Below the pieces are notes generated by a model. It ran no database searches. It was not told the origin of the DNA and saw nothing but the letters and a program-made list of their open reading frames with translations. Of a stretch of DNA of 64,000 nucleotides, positions 51,640 to 60,798 are shown piece by piece (the first letter of the stretch is position 1; the number at the start of each line of letters is the position of its first letter). The position numbers and the translations under genes were made by a program. The DNA comes from Clostridia bacterium (GTDB lineage: Bacteria; Bacillota; Clostridia; Christensenellales; CAG-138), in contig JAFPWD010000048.1 in assembly GCA_017395105.1 (NCBI GenBank), forward strand, positions 1 to 64,000, given 5' to 3'.

Positions 51640-53034
51640 TCAGAACTCGATCTTCTTTTCGATATAGGCACGAAGCTCGCTGATGGGCAGGCGGACCTGC
51701 TCCATAGTGTCGCGGTCGCGAACTGTAACGGTGTCGGGCTCGATGCCCTCGCCGCCCTCGATAGTTTCAAAATCGACGGTGATACAGAGGGGAGTTCCGA
51801 TCTCGTCCTCACGGCGATAACGCTTGCCGATGGAGCCGGTTTCGTCGTAATCGACCATGAAGTGCTTGGCGAGCATATCGCGAAGCTCCATCGCCTTGGG
51901 CGCAAGCTTCTTGCTCAGCGGAAGAACCGCCGCCTTATAGGGCGCGAGCGCTGGCTTGAAGCGGAGCACCACGCGGGTGTCGTTCGTGGCTTCATCGAGA
52001 ACCTCTTCATCGTATGCTTCGCACAGAAGCGCGAGCACGGTGCGGTCGAGACCATAGGTGGACTCGATGATATAGGGGATGAAGCGCTCGTTCGTATTAG
52101 GATCGAGATAGCCCATATTTGCGCCGCTGTATTCCTGATGGCGCTTGAGGTCGAAATCCGTGCGGTTATGGGTGCCGTTGATCTCGCCCCAGCCGAACGG
52201 GAACAGAAACTCGATATCGCAGGCCGCCTTGGCGTAGTGCGCAAGCTTCTCGTGGTCGTGGAACCTGAGATGCTCGGGAGCTATGCCGAGATCGCGGTAA
52301 TACTGCATGCCGTACTCCTTGAAGTAGTCGTACAGCTCTGCATCGTCGCCCTCCTTGCAGAAGGTTTGGAACTCCATCTGCTCGAACTCGATGGTGCGGA
52401 AGGTGAAGTTGCCGGGAGTGATCTCGTTGCGGAAGGCCTTGCCGATCTGACCGATGCTGAACGGGAGCTTGGCGCGCATGGTGCGCTGAACGCTCGGGAA
52501 GTTGACGTATTCGCCCTGCGCATTTTCGGGGCGTAGGTAGATGACGGACTTCGCATCGGTAGTTACGCCGCGGAAGGTCTGGAACATAAGGTTGAACTCA
52601 CGAATATCGGTGAAGTTATGCGCGCCGCAGTTGGGGCAGGCGATATTGTGAGACTTTATGTAGTCCAGCATTTCGGCATGGCTCATGCCGTCCGCATGGG
52701 CGTTCTCATCGAACTCCTCGATGAGATTATCCGCACGGAAGCGCATTTTGCACTCCTTGCAGTCGAGAAGAGGATCGGAAAAGCTGCCGATATGACCGCT
52801 TGCCTCCCAAACTCTGGGGTGCATGAGGATATCCGCATCGACCTCGAAGCTGTTGTGACGCTCCTGGATGAAGCGCTTGCGCCATGTCTCCTTTACGTTG
52901 TTTTTAAGCCTTGCGCCAAGAGGACCGTAGTCCCAAGTATTCGCAAGACCGCCGTAAATTTCCGACCCAGCAAAAATGTAGCCTCGGTTTTTACACAAGG
53001 CTACGATTTTATCCATTGTAAGTTCTGCTTTCAT
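51640..53034 (-). CDS. glyS: Glycyl-tRNA synthetase (single-chain class II)
   Basis: Homodimeric alpha2 type glycyl-tRNA synthetase, 464 residues. Class II motif 2 FRNEITPGNFTFRTIEFEQMEF, motif 3 around ESTYGLDRTVLALL, zinc-like CKECKMRF and CPNCGAHN insert, and C-terminal anticodon domain VLPLSKKLAPKAMELRD. It charges tRNA-Gly. Translated 15 bases after rpmB, in an unusual rpmB-glyS pair, without a T-box between them. Confidence 0.96.
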   Translation of the reverse strand: MKAELTMDKIVALCKNRGYIFAGSEIYGGLANTWDYGPLGARLKNNVKETWRKRFIQERHNSFEVDADILMHPRVWEASGHIGSFSDPLLDCKECKMRFRADNLIEEFDENAHADGMSHAEMLDYIKSHNIACPNCGAHNFTDIREFNLMFQTFRGVTTDAKSVIYLRPENAQGEYVNFPSVQRTMRAKLPFSIGQIGKAFRNEITPGNFTFRTIEFEQMEFQTFCKEGDDAELYDYFKEYGMQYYRDLGIAPEHLRFHDHEKLAHYAKAACDIEFLFPFGWGEINGTHNRTDFDLKRHQEYSGANMGYLDPNTNERFIPYIIESTYGLDRTVLALLCEAYDEEVLDEATNDTRVVLRFKPALAPYKAAVLPLSKKLAPKAMELRDMLAKHFMVDYDETGSIGKRYRREDEIGTPLCITVDFETIEGGEGIEPDTVTVRDRDTMEQVRLPISELRAYIEKKIEF

Positions 53035-53049
53035 ATTCTTTTAAAGAAA

Positions 53050-53247
53050 TCAGTCAAGCTTATACTTGCCGTTCCTGATGGAACGCAGGCAACGAGTGCA
53101 GAGGTTCACCCTACGGGGAGTGCCGTTGATGACCGTGTTGAATACCTGCACATTGGGAGCCCAGGAACGCTTGGTTTTCCTGTTGGAATGGCTGACGAGG
53201 TTGCCGCTCATTGAGCCCTTACCGCATAATTCACAAAGTTTACCCAT
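53050..53247 (-). CDS. rpmB: 50S ribosomal protein L28, zinc-binding form
   Basis: 65 residues, full length. Zinc ligands C5, C8, C50, C53 (CELC and CTRC) are all present, so this is the Zn-type (C+) paralogue. Motif SHSNRKTKRSWAPNVQ is typical. AAGGAGGTG upstream of the ATG and a consensus promoter at 53325-53353. Confidence 0.97.
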   Translation of the reverse strand: MGKLCELCGKGSMSGNLVSHSNRKTKRSWAPNVQVFNTVINGTPRRVNLCTRCLRSIRNGKYKLD

Positions 53248-53324
53248 TTATATTACACCTCCTTGCCTAATATGCCGCTCGATTCGGAACTGCCGTTTCG
53301 CGCGGACTGCAAATCAACTTGAAC

Positions 53325-53353
53325 ATTATACCACCAGATAATGCGGTTTGCAA
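53325..53353 (-). promoter_or_regulatory. rpmB-glyS promoter
   Basis: Minus strand TTGCAA, 17-bp spacer, TATAAT, about 75 bases before rpmB. Confidence 0.7.
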
Positions 53354-53422
53354 GTATTTTTTAAGAAAAATTGCATATATATTACCGAATAGGAGCATAA
53401 TTATTGAAAAAGGAGTGGGATT

Positions 53423-53902
53423 ATGAGATCAAAAGTCAAGAACCCGACAAAAACCTATATCATTTCTATCGCTGTCGCGCTCGGCGCGGGGCTTGTTTCA
53501 TCGCTCGTCAGCATGGGCAAGCAGGGAGAATACGCCGCTTTGAAGCAGCCGCCTCTCTCTCCTCCCGGTTGGCTCTTCCCTGTGGTTTGGACGATACTCT
53601 TCATTCTTATGGGCATATCCGCTGCAAGAGTTTATCTGAACACGCCCGAGGATTTTCCTTTCGCGCTGAAGCTCTACTGCCTACAGCTCGTTCTGAATGT
53701 GCTTTGGACACCGCTTTACTTCGCGTTAAACCTGCGGCTCGCCGCATTCGTGCTGCTGCTCATTCTTCTTGGAACGGTGATCTACATGACTGTCGAATTC
53801 AAAAAGATTGACAGGACTGCGGCGTATTTACAGATCCCATACATCGTTTGGCTTTTGTTTGCGGGATATCTGAATCTGGCAACCTACATTTTAAACGGCT
53901 GA
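53423..53902 (+). CDS. TspO/MBR family protein
   Basis: 159 residues, five TM segments. Tryptophan/Pro-rich loop KQPPLSPPGWLFPVVWTILF is the TspO signature; LNVLWTPLYFALN and PYIVWLLFAGYLNLATY follow. TspO proteins bind tetrapyrroles and cholesterol-like ligands; role in this organism unknown. AAAGGAGTGG precedes the ATG. Monocistronic, ended by a strong hairpin. Confidence 0.92.
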   Translation: MRSKVKNPTKTYIISIAVALGAGLVSSLVSMGKQGEYAALKQPPLSPPGWLFPVVWTILFILMGISAARVYLNTPEDFPFALKLYCLQLVLNVLWTPLYFALNLRLAAFVLLLILLGTVIYMTVEFKKIDRTAAYLQIPYIVWLLFAGYLNLATYILNG

Positions 53903-53943
53903 AGCTGCAAGGCCTTTTGCCGTTATCACAAACAATCGGTTTT

Positions 53944-53979
53944 ATGAAAAAGGGAAGTCAAGGGCTTTCCTTTTTTCAT
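53944..53979 (+). terminator. tspO terminator
   Basis: ATGAAAAAGGGAAG pairs with CTTTCCTTTTTTCAT, a long A/T-rich hairpin with its own T-run. Confidence 0.8.
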
Positions 53980-53989
53980 GTTTATATGG

Positions 53990-53995
53990 TATAAT
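53990..53995 (+). promoter_or_regulatory. -10 element for the dockerin genes
   Basis: TATAAT 30 bases before the 54026 start; the -35 (TTCCTT, 17-bp spacer) is weak and lies in the preceding terminator. Confidence 0.35.
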
Positions 53996-54025
53996 TGTTA
54001 ATATACCAAGTTTCGGGAGGAAAAA

Positions 54026-55807
54026 ATGTTCAACCGCAGGCTTCGATCGTTCGTTTCAATGACCCTTTGCTTGTTTCTTTTCTTTACATTGGTTCAAAAG
54101 CTGCCTGCAGATGCAGCTTCCTCTTCGCCTCGCGGCAGCGGCACCAGTAGCGATCCCTATCTTATCTCGAATACGGACGAGCTGTATGCGCTTGCTTCAA
54201 GTGTTAATGCAGGCGATCCGCACGATGGAGAATTCTTCCTTCTCACCGAGGATATCGTTTTAAATGATATCTCAGATTTTGAAGAATGGACTTCTATCAA
54301 CAGACCCGAGAACATCTGGCTCCCTATAGGCGATGCGCTGATCGCTGAAGGCTTTGATGACGGGCATTATTTCAGTGGGCATTTCGACGGCGGCGGTCAC
54401 AGCATAACAGGCGCATACATAAGGGCTTCGGCGGGTCTGAACGGCGTTGGATTTTTCGGAATAATGCGCGGAGGTTCGGTCAAAAATCTTTCTATTCACA
54501 GCTTCTATATTCCCGAAAACGGCGAACGCTGCGGCGGCATAGCGGGGCGCGCATACGAAACCGAGTTTGAAAACTGCATCGTTTCGGGTCGAGCAAGCGC
54601 AGTTCGCTGCTGCGGCGGCATAGTTGGCGAGCTTGAAGGCGGATCGATTGCGGATTGCACCGCATCGGTTCATATCGAATGCTCCCTTGGCGCCGGCGGC
54701 ATTGCGGGAAGCTGCGCCGAAGCTTCCGTCATTGGCTGCCGCAGTCTCGGTTCGGTTTGCGGCGATAACTATGTTGGCGGTATCGTTGGGCTCGCAGGTG
54801 CGTGCTCCTTTTCGCGCTGTGCATCCGAAGCTGCTGTAAGCTCTATCGAAAGAGCCGGCGCAATAGTCGGATTTTGCTACGACAGCGAATTTACTATGTG
54901 CATAGGAAGCGGCAGCGTATTATGCGGAGATTACGCGGGAGGCATTGTGGGTCTATGCCAAAACACCGTGATAGCCGCGTGTGAAAACGGTGCGCTCGTA
55001 GAGTGCGGAAGGTACGGCGGCGGCGCTGCGGGAATGTGCAACGCCGCTTTGATAAGCCTTTTCAAGAACTGCGGCGAGATTTCAGGCGAATACTACATTG
55101 GCGGCGTTGCCGGATGGAGCCACAGCGGCAATGATTTCGGCTCCGTCATGCCAATTACACGCTATTACGACAGTGGCGCGCTTATCACCGAATGCGTAAA
55201 CGAGGCGCAGATAAGCGGCGAATGGGGCATCGGCGGCATCGTGGGTGACTGCCATGATACCGAGATCCACGACAGCTATAACGCGGGCGAAGTTGTTTCT
55301 GTCGAGTATGCGGGCGGCATCACCGGCTACACCGCGGACTGCATCATCTCGCGCTGCTATAATTCGGGAAACGTTTCTGCGGGCTATGCCGCGGATGCGC
55401 TGATCGGCCGCAACTCGATGAACAAAACCGACGTGAGCGATTGTTATTATCTCGACACAAGCTGCTCGGTCGCCAGCGAGCATGGAACGGCGCTGAGTCA
55501 CGATGAGCTCATGCTTGAGCAAAGCTACTCAAGTTTCGATTTTGAAGCAGTCTGGTGCATGGACGATAGCACGGAATACCCCTATGCCGAGCTTCGCGGA
55601 CTTATCGATGAGCCCGAGCTTCTTCACGGCGATCTTGATGCAAGCGGCAGCATCTCCGTTGCGGATGCCGTGCTCGCCCTGCGCGGAGCGATGGAAATTA
55701 TTGAGCTTACCGCCCATCAGATTCTTGCGGGCGATATGAATTCGGACGGCGTTGTTTCAGTTTCGGATGCGGTGAATATTATGCGCATCGCGATCGGACT
55801 TGCGTAA
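54026..55807 (+). CDS. Secreted GLUG-repeat protein with dockerin type I domain
   Basis: 593-residue exported protein. Signal peptide of about 32 residues (hydrophobic LCLFLFFTLVQKLPADA-A). After a GSGTSSDPYLIS domain (about 35-150), roughly eleven GLUG-type repeats of 25-30 residues, each with a GGI-x-G turn (CGGIAG, AGGIAG, VGGIVG, IGGIVG) to about residue 480, form a right-handed beta structure. A C-terminal type I dockerin (about 535-593) has two Ca-binding loops, DLDASGSISVADAV and DMNSDGVVSVSDAV. GGGAGG before the ATG. Dockerins normally bind cohesins; none is in the window. Paralogue of the next gene, 48 bases away. Confidence 0.88.
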   Translation: MFNRRLRSFVSMTLCLFLFFTLVQKLPADAASSSPRGSGTSSDPYLISNTDELYALASSVNAGDPHDGEFFLLTEDIVLNDISDFEEWTSINRPENIWLPIGDALIAEGFDDGHYFSGHFDGGGHSITGAYIRASAGLNGVGFFGIMRGGSVKNLSIHSFYIPENGERCGGIAGRAYETEFENCIVSGRASAVRCCGGIVGELEGGSIADCTASVHIECSLGAGGIAGSCAEASVIGCRSLGSVCGDNYVGGIVGLAGACSFSRCASEAAVSSIERAGAIVGFCYDSEFTMCIGSGSVLCGDYAGGIVGLCQNTVIAACENGALVECGRYGGGAAGMCNAALISLFKNCGEISGEYYIGGVAGWSHSGNDFGSVMPITRYYDSGALITECVNEAQISGEWGIGGIVGDCHDTEIHDSYNAGEVVSVEYAGGITGYTADCIISRCYNSGNVSAGYAADALIGRNSMNKTDVSDCYYLDTSCSVASEHGTALSHDELMLEQSYSSFDFEAVWCMDDSTEYPYAELRGLIDEPELLHGDLDASGSISVADAVLALRGAMEIIELTAHQILAGDMNSDGVVSVSDAVNIMRIAIGLA

Positions 55808-55855
55808 AGCGACTGAAAAAACTATTAAAAATCAATTTTGAAAGGAAGTAATATC

Positions 55856-57433
55856 ATGAAAAAAAGGTTACTGTCACTCATCTGTTCCCTTGCTCTTGCT
55901 TTAGCGATACTGCCTTCAGCAGCGTTTGCAGGATCACCCGGCGAATGCAGCGAAAACCCTGCGGATGCTCCTATATGGGATGGCAGCGCTGCTTCATCCT
56001 TTGCGGGCGGCAACGGTGCAGCCAATGACCCCTATCTGATTTCAAACGGCGCGGAGCTCGCGTATTTTGCGCATATCGTGAACGATGCCGTGTTCAACAC
56101 GGAGGGTCTGTACTTTGCACTTACCGCCGATATCTATCTCAACGATATTTCAAACGTTTCCTCGTGGAGTGAGAACAACGCGCCGGCAAATGTTTGGACA
56201 CCCATCGGCTACAACACTTACGAAATAGTTGATGATTTCAATATCCGCGTTCGCGATGAAAACGCCTTCAAGGGGCATTTCGATGGCAGGAATCACACGG
56301 TACACGGCGTTTACGTTAAGACCCTGCGCAACAACGACGGCTTTGCGCCGTATCAGGAAGGCAGCGGCCTCTTCGGCTCCTCCCATTACTCAAGTTTTCT
56401 TGATCTGAGGCTCGCCAATTCATTCATCTTCAGCGAAACGAGCTCCGTTGGCGGCATTGTTGGCTGGCATTATCGCGGCGGTATCTCGATGGGCGTTGGT
56501 TATGCAGTCAAGGGCTGCCTTGTTGAAGAAAGTGTTCGCGTTATCGGCTATCAGAACGTTGCGGGCATCGTGGGCTTTGCGAACTGTTCCCATGCCCCGA
56601 TCACCGAATGTGTGAACCGCGGCGCGATCCTCGGCAACAACGGCATTGGCGGCATAGCCGGCGGCGCACCTCAGCGCACCTCGGACAAGCTCGTTATAAG
56701 AAGCTGCATGAATGAAGGAAGCGTCACTGCAGAGGTCAATTTTTCGGGCGATGCTTACTCCGCAGGTGGCATAGTCGGTTGGATCACCGGCGATATTGAG
56801 CAGTGCGCAAACTATGGTACGATTTCAAGCAAGCGCATAGCGGGCGGCATAGTCGGCGACACCGACGAAGCTTGTTTTGTTACCGATTGTTACAATGCCG
56901 GAACCGTTACCGCCGAATATGAGGCGGGCGGCATAGTTGCGCTCGTTCTTCCAGCAAACAATATCACCAGATGCTATAATGTGGGCACGGTCAGCGCTTC
57001 CGATTCCGCAGGCGCGCTTATCGGTGCGGCATACGATCCGAACTCATTAACCGTAAACAACTGCTATTATCTGAACACGAGTTGCCCGCAGGCTGACTCA
57101 TTCTGCGGTACTCCGCTCACCTCAGCGCAGCTTCAAACCCAATCAAGTTATGTTGGCTTTGATTTCAACAACATTTGGACTATGGATGGAGAAGAGGACT
57201 ACCTTTACGCAGAGCTTCAAAGTATCCCGCAGTTTGATACGGTGGCCGCTTTGCCCGGTGATTTGGATGGAAACGGAAGTGTCACCATCGCCGATGCAGT
57301 GCTTGCTCTTCGCTGCGCAATGGACATTCTCACGCCCACTTCCGAGCAGATCGCCGCAGGTGATATGGACGGTGACGGAAGCATCAGCATTGCCGAAGCT
57401 GTTCTGGTGCTCAGAGCGGCGATGGGACTTTAA
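55856..57433 (+). CDS. Secreted GLUG-repeat protein with dockerin type I domain (paralogue)
   Basis: 525-residue exported protein. Signal peptide MKKRLLSLICSLALALAI ending PSAAFA-G, an initial GNGAANDPYLIS domain shared with the preceding gene, about seven GLUG-type repeats (VGGIVG, VAGIVG, AGGIVG), and a C-terminal dockerin (about 465-525) with loops DLDGNGSVTIADAV and DMDGDGSISIAEAV. ATG at 55856, seven bases after AAAGGAAG, chosen over 55838. Likely co-transcribed with 54026 and ended by the 57446 terminator. Carbohydrate or surface binding is plausible but unproved. Confidence 0.87.
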   Translation: MKKRLLSLICSLALALAILPSAAFAGSPGECSENPADAPIWDGSAASSFAGGNGAANDPYLISNGAELAYFAHIVNDAVFNTEGLYFALTADIYLNDISNVSSWSENNAPANVWTPIGYNTYEIVDDFNIRVRDENAFKGHFDGRNHTVHGVYVKTLRNNDGFAPYQEGSGLFGSSHYSSFLDLRLANSFIFSETSSVGGIVGWHYRGGISMGVGYAVKGCLVEESVRVIGYQNVAGIVGFANCSHAPITECVNRGAILGNNGIGGIAGGAPQRTSDKLVIRSCMNEGSVTAEVNFSGDAYSAGGIVGWITGDIEQCANYGTISSKRIAGGIVGDTDEACFVTDCYNAGTVTAEYEAGGIVALVLPANNITRCYNVGTVSASDSAGALIGAAYDPNSLTVNNCYYLNTSCPQADSFCGTPLTSAQLQTQSSYVGFDFNNIWTMDGEEDYLYAELQSIPQFDTVAALPGDLDGNGSVTIADAVLALRCAMDILTPTSEQIAAGDMDGDGSISIAEAVLVLRAAMGL

Positions 57434-57445
57434 CTCAATAGCGTT

Positions 57446-57481
57446 AAAGAGCTGCCGATCCTTTATTCGGCAGCTCTTTTA
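57446..57481. terminator. Bidirectional terminator
   Basis: AAAGAGCTGCCGA and complement TCGGCAGCTCTTT around an 8-base loop, between convergent dockerin and nucleosidase genes. Confidence 0.85.
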
Positions 57482-57514
57482 TGATGAATTAAAGCGAGGT
57501 TTGTAAAGAACGGA

Positions 57515-58204
57515 TCAGCAGCTTGCGATCACCTTTTCAAGCGTTTCAAGGCAGATCTCGGCACAGCGGCCGACCTCCCTTTCAAACTCCTCGGCTCCGC
57601 CGTGGATGGAGTCCGAAACCGCCTTTATAAGCAGGCACGGCACGCCGCAGCGATCGCAGGTGAGAACTATTCCCGCGGATTCCATCTCGCAGATATCCGC
57701 GCCGTAGAGTTCGTGCAGCTCGCGCTTGCGCTCGGGCTTGCCGATGAATTTATCGGCGGAGGCACAAACTACGGGCTTGAGCGAAGGCTCGGCCTTGAGC
57801 GCGGCTTCGAGCAGGGCTTTATCGGTCGGGATGAACTTGGAAGGATAGTTCATGTACCGGGCGGGCTCAACAGCATTGATCCAATCCGAAACATCGAAAT
57901 CATAATGAACGACAGATTCAACAACAGTGAGCCTTGCAACGCTCATCTCATCGGTCAGACCACCCACAACGCCGAAATTCACTATCATATCCACGTTATG
58001 AACCGAGATAAGATACTGCGCGGCTGCGGAAGCGGCTATCTCCCCCGCTCCGCTCTTTACAATTATCATTTCATAGTTTTCAAGCGTGAGCTTCATTACA
58101 TCGAAGCCCTTTGCCTCGACTTTTTCGAGCTTTTTGCCGTATTTATTGAGCACCGCATCGATCTCAACGGCAACTATCATTCCCACATGATTGTTTTGCT
58201 GCAT
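57515..58204 (-). CDS. 5'-methylthioadenosine/S-adenosylhomocysteine nucleosidase-like
   Basis: Nucleoside phosphorylase-like hydrolase, 229 residues. N-terminal VGMIVAVEIDAVLNKYG, FGVVGGLTDEM substrate turn, catalytic Glu in CEMESAGIVLTC, and the catalytic Asp in KAVSDSIHGG. This matches MTA/SAH nucleosidase, which recycles products of SAM use, though closely related futalosine hydrolase is an alternative. Start ATG 58204 seven bases after GGAGG lies inside the 3' end of the AT-rich membrane gene (28-base overlap). Confidence 0.86.
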   Translation of the reverse strand: MQQNNHVGMIVAVEIDAVLNKYGKKLEKVEAKGFDVMKLTLENYEMIIVKSGAGEIAASAAAQYLISVHNVDMIVNFGVVGGLTDEMSVARLTVVESVVHYDFDVSDWINAVEPARYMNYPSKFIPTDKALLEAALKAEPSLKPVVCASADKFIGKPERKRELHELYGADICEMESAGIVLTCDRCGVPCLLIKAVSDSIHGGAEEFEREVGRCAEICLETLEKVIASC

Positions 58205-59277
58205 TTGTTATCCTCCTTTATTCTTTTCATAATATACATAATTTCTCTTTTTTCCTTCATATCTTCAACCTTAATTAATGATTTGAATGCAGAATATATC
58301 CATGCGAAGCTTCCCAAAGCAAACAGTATAGCTGTAGAGGCATACAAAAGTCCAATATTAGTTACTGCAATATCTTTAGCAAGTACTCCAACAATCTCCT
58401 TGGCAATCAAAGCAATAACGGTAAAATAGAGAGCAAATCTTTCCTTTTTCTCATTCATAGCTATATTTTGTATATCTTTATTGCAGAATTCCTCTATCGT
58501 GTCAATGCTCACTTTATTATCCATGTTCAAATCTTTTAGTATACCTTTTGTTAAGGTTAAAAGATCAGTTGCCTCAGCCTTCTCGGAATTAGTTATGCGA
58601 TTTGCTATATTAGCTAACCAAAAAATACATGATAAAAGAGTCGCCGCACCAAACGCTACTGCTAAAGCTAAAGCCGGGATATTCTCAGTCAATATATTCA
58701 AGCAATGCATTAGGAAGAATAAAGATGTAATCGCAAGTAGAAAACCTCTTATTATAGTCAACACAATATTAGAGTTTCCTATTAGGTTTGAAAAATCATA
58801 GCTAAAAACCTGCAGAATTATGCAAACCGCCTGAATAGAAACAATCACTATAGAAAAAGCTCGAAACAGCTCGGTTAAGTCTAATTCAATTGCAAAAATA
58901 TTTAAATCCATAGCATTGGGAAAAGCATTAGATACAGTCAATTGCACTGCAGTAGATACTACTAAGAAAAACATAGGTAATACATTCCCCTTCTTTTTAA
59001 ATTTTATTAATATACAGATATAGCCTAACATGGATAAAGATGAAATAATTTGAAATGCTAAAAGACTCCAGAGGGATTTGGATGAAATAATTTGAAATGC
59101 TAAAAGACTCCAGAGGGATTTGATTGTCAATAAAGAAACCAACAATAAAGATAGAAAGAAAGCAATGCCCTCCAAATAAAGGACTGCTACTTCAATCAGC
59201 CCTCGCATCCCCATATATTTCTGATATTCCAGCTTAAACCTTTTAAAAAACTCTTCAATGCTTGGCATTCCTCGCAT
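58177..59277 (-). CDS. AT-rich membrane protein, unrecognised, with 42-bp tandem duplication
   Basis: 366 residues, about eight hydrophobic segments in two blocks (about 25-250 and 285-330) around a charged cytoplasmic stretch (about 225-275, SEKAEATDLLTLTKGILKD), and a charged C-terminus. Clearly AT-richer than neighbours. Residues KSLWSLLAFQIISS are duplicated in tandem inside the second TM region (bases 59039-59122). The last ten codons overlap the start of the nucleosidase gene in another frame, as if the C-terminus were acquired by read-through. GGAGG four bases before ATG 59277. Family not recognised. Confidence 0.55.
   Translation of the reverse strand: MRGMPSIEEFFKRFKLEYQKYMGMRGLIEVAVLYLEGIAFFLSLLLVSLLTIKSLWSLLAFQIISSKSLWSLLAFQIISSLSMLGYICILIKFKKKGNVLPMFFLVVSTAVQLTVSNAFPNAMDLNIFAIELDLTELFRAFSIVIVSIQAVCIILQVFSYDFSNLIGNSNIVLTIIRGFLLAITSLFFLMHCLNILTENIPALALAVAFGAATLLSCIFWLANIANRITNSEKAEATDLLTLTKGILKDLNMDNKVSIDTIEEFCNKDIQNIAMNEKKERFALYFTVIALIAKEIVGVLAKDIAVTNIGLLYASTAILFALGSFAWIYSAFKSLIKVEDMKEKREIMYIMKRIKEDNKCSKTIMWE
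59039..59122. repeat. Perfect 42-bp tandem duplication
   Basis: Two identical 42-base copies, 59039-59080 and 59081-59122, beginning GATGAAATAATTTGAAATGC. Being a multiple of three it preserves the reading frame of the host gene. Confidence 0.95.
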
Positions 59278-59398
59278 ATAACCTCCATTTTTATATTAGC
59301 CGAACTCTGCAAGCGTACCGATTTCTTTTGCAATCAGGCATTATTAGCTTATCCATTCTCCTGCATTATAACATAATCAGCAATAATTCTCAACAAAT

Positions 59399-59430
59399 TA
59401 ACGAGAGAGGCACGGTGTGCTTCTCCCGTT
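59399..59430 (-). terminator. hrcA-grpE-dnaK-dnaJ terminator
   Basis: AACGGGAGAAGCAC pairs with GTGCCTCTCTCGTT around ACC, followed by AT-rich sequence, about 50 bases after the dnaJ stop. Confidence 0.6.
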
Positions 59431-59478
59431 ATTGAAAAAACTATTAATTTCATTTTACATGCACAATGATATATCGTT

Positions 59479-60648
59479 TCATTTTTTCTTCGTTTTTTTT
59501 CTCTTGAATATCCCGCCTATCCCCTCGCCGTGCTCCGTTCCGAAGGTCTCGGCAAGCTTTTCAAACAGCTCGCGCTGCTCGTCGGTAAGGTGTTTGGGGA
59601 TATCAACTGCAACGTTTACATAAAGATCACCCTTGCCCTGCTGCTTGAGCTTCTGAACACCGAGTTCACGGAGCCTGAAGGTCGTGCCGCTCTGAGTACC
59701 GGCGGGGATATTGTACTTAACATCGCCCGAGAGCGTGGGAACCTTTACCTCGCCGCCGAGCACCGCCGTGGTAATCGGTATCGAGAGGTTGGTATAAAGG
59801 TTGTAGCCCTCGCGGATGAACTGCTTGTGATCCTTAACGCGGATGGTGACGAGCAGATCGCCGTCCGGCCCGCCGTTATAGCCCGCGCCGCCCTTGCCGC
59901 CAACGCGGATAGTCTGCCCATCGTCGATACCGGCGGGGATGGTTACGTTCACCTTTAGCACCTTGCTGGTTCTGCCGCTGCCCTTGCAGCTTTCGCAGGG
60001 CTGCTCTATGATCTTGCCGCTGCCGCCGCAGGCATCACATGCGCGTGTGCTCATCATGGAGCCGAACATCGTGTTCTGCTGAACGTGGATCTGACCGCTG
60101 CCCTTGCATTTGGTGCAGGTTGAAGTTTTGGAGCCCGGCTTTGCGCCGCTGCCGGAGCAAACGGAGCATTTCTCCTCCCTGCGGTAGCTGATTTCCTTAT
60201 TAACGCCGAACGCTGCCTCGTCAAAGGCGATGGTCAGGTTATAGCGAAGATCGTCGCCTCGCATCGGCGCGTTGGGATTGGCGGAGCGCGAGCCCGCGCC
60301 GAAGCCGCCGCCGAACATGGAGTTCAGGATATCGCCGAAGCCGTCGAAAGCACCGGAAAAGCCGCCGCTCGAGAACCCCGAGAAGCCGCCGAAGCCGCCA
60401 CCGCCAAAGCCTGCGTTGGGATCGAACGCGGCGTGGCCGAACTGATCGTACTTGGAGCGCTTGTCCTTATCCGAAAGCACCTCGTACGCCTCGTTTATCT
60501 CTTTAAAGCTTGCCTCAGCAGCCTTGTCCCCGGGATTAAGATCGGGGTGATACTTCTTGGCAAGCTTTCTGTATGCGCTTTTAATTTCATCGTCGCTCGA
60601 AGTTTTACTTACGCCGAGCACCTCATAATAATCTCTCTTATCAGCCAT
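59479..60648 (-). CDS. dnaJ: Chaperone protein DnaJ
   Basis: Type I J-protein co-chaperone of DnaK, 389 residues. J domain (1-70) with HPD at 34-36, G/F region rich in GGFGG to about 115, four CxxCxGxG zinc repeats ([32 protein letters not shown]) at about 155-225, and the C-terminal substrate domain. Last gene of the heat-shock operon, 150 bases after dnaK, separated by a strong hairpin. Confidence 0.97.
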   Translation of the reverse strand: MADKRDYYEVLGVSKTSSDDEIKSAYRKLAKKYHPDLNPGDKAAEASFKEINEAYEVLSDKDKRSKYDQFGHAAFDPNAGFGGGGFGGFSGFSSGGFSGAFDGFGDILNSMFGGGFGAGSRSANPNAPMRGDDLRYNLTIAFDEAAFGVNKEISYRREEKCSVCSGSGAKPGSKTSTCTKCKGSGQIHVQQNTMFGSMMSTRACDACGGSGKIIEQPCESCKGSGRTSKVLKVNVTIPAGIDDGQTIRVGGKGGAGYNGGPDGDLLVTIRVKDHKQFIREGYNLYTNLSIPITTAVLGGEVKVPTLSGDVKYNIPAGTQSGTTFRLRELGVQKLKQQGKGDLYVNVAVDIPKHLTDEQRELFEKLAETFGTEHGEGIGGIFKRKKTKKK

Positions 60649-60740
60649 CTTTTACACCCTTTCCGCTTATGATTTGCCGTTTTCGCGCGGCAGTTCGGCA
60701 GGGCTTTTCTATGCGCCGCCATGCAGGACGCTTTTCATTT

Positions 60741-60780
60741 AAACCGCGGGGAGCGGAATTTTGCCGTACCCCGCGGTATT
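60741..60780 (-). other. dnaK-dnaJ intercistronic hairpin
   Basis: ACCGCGGGG pairs with CCCCGCGGT, with an inner GCGG/CCGT stem. In the leftward direction no long T-run follows, so partial termination or mRNA processing between dnaK and dnaJ is likely rather than full termination. Confidence 0.55.
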
Positions 60781-60798
60781 TGGTTTATGGAAAGTCGA

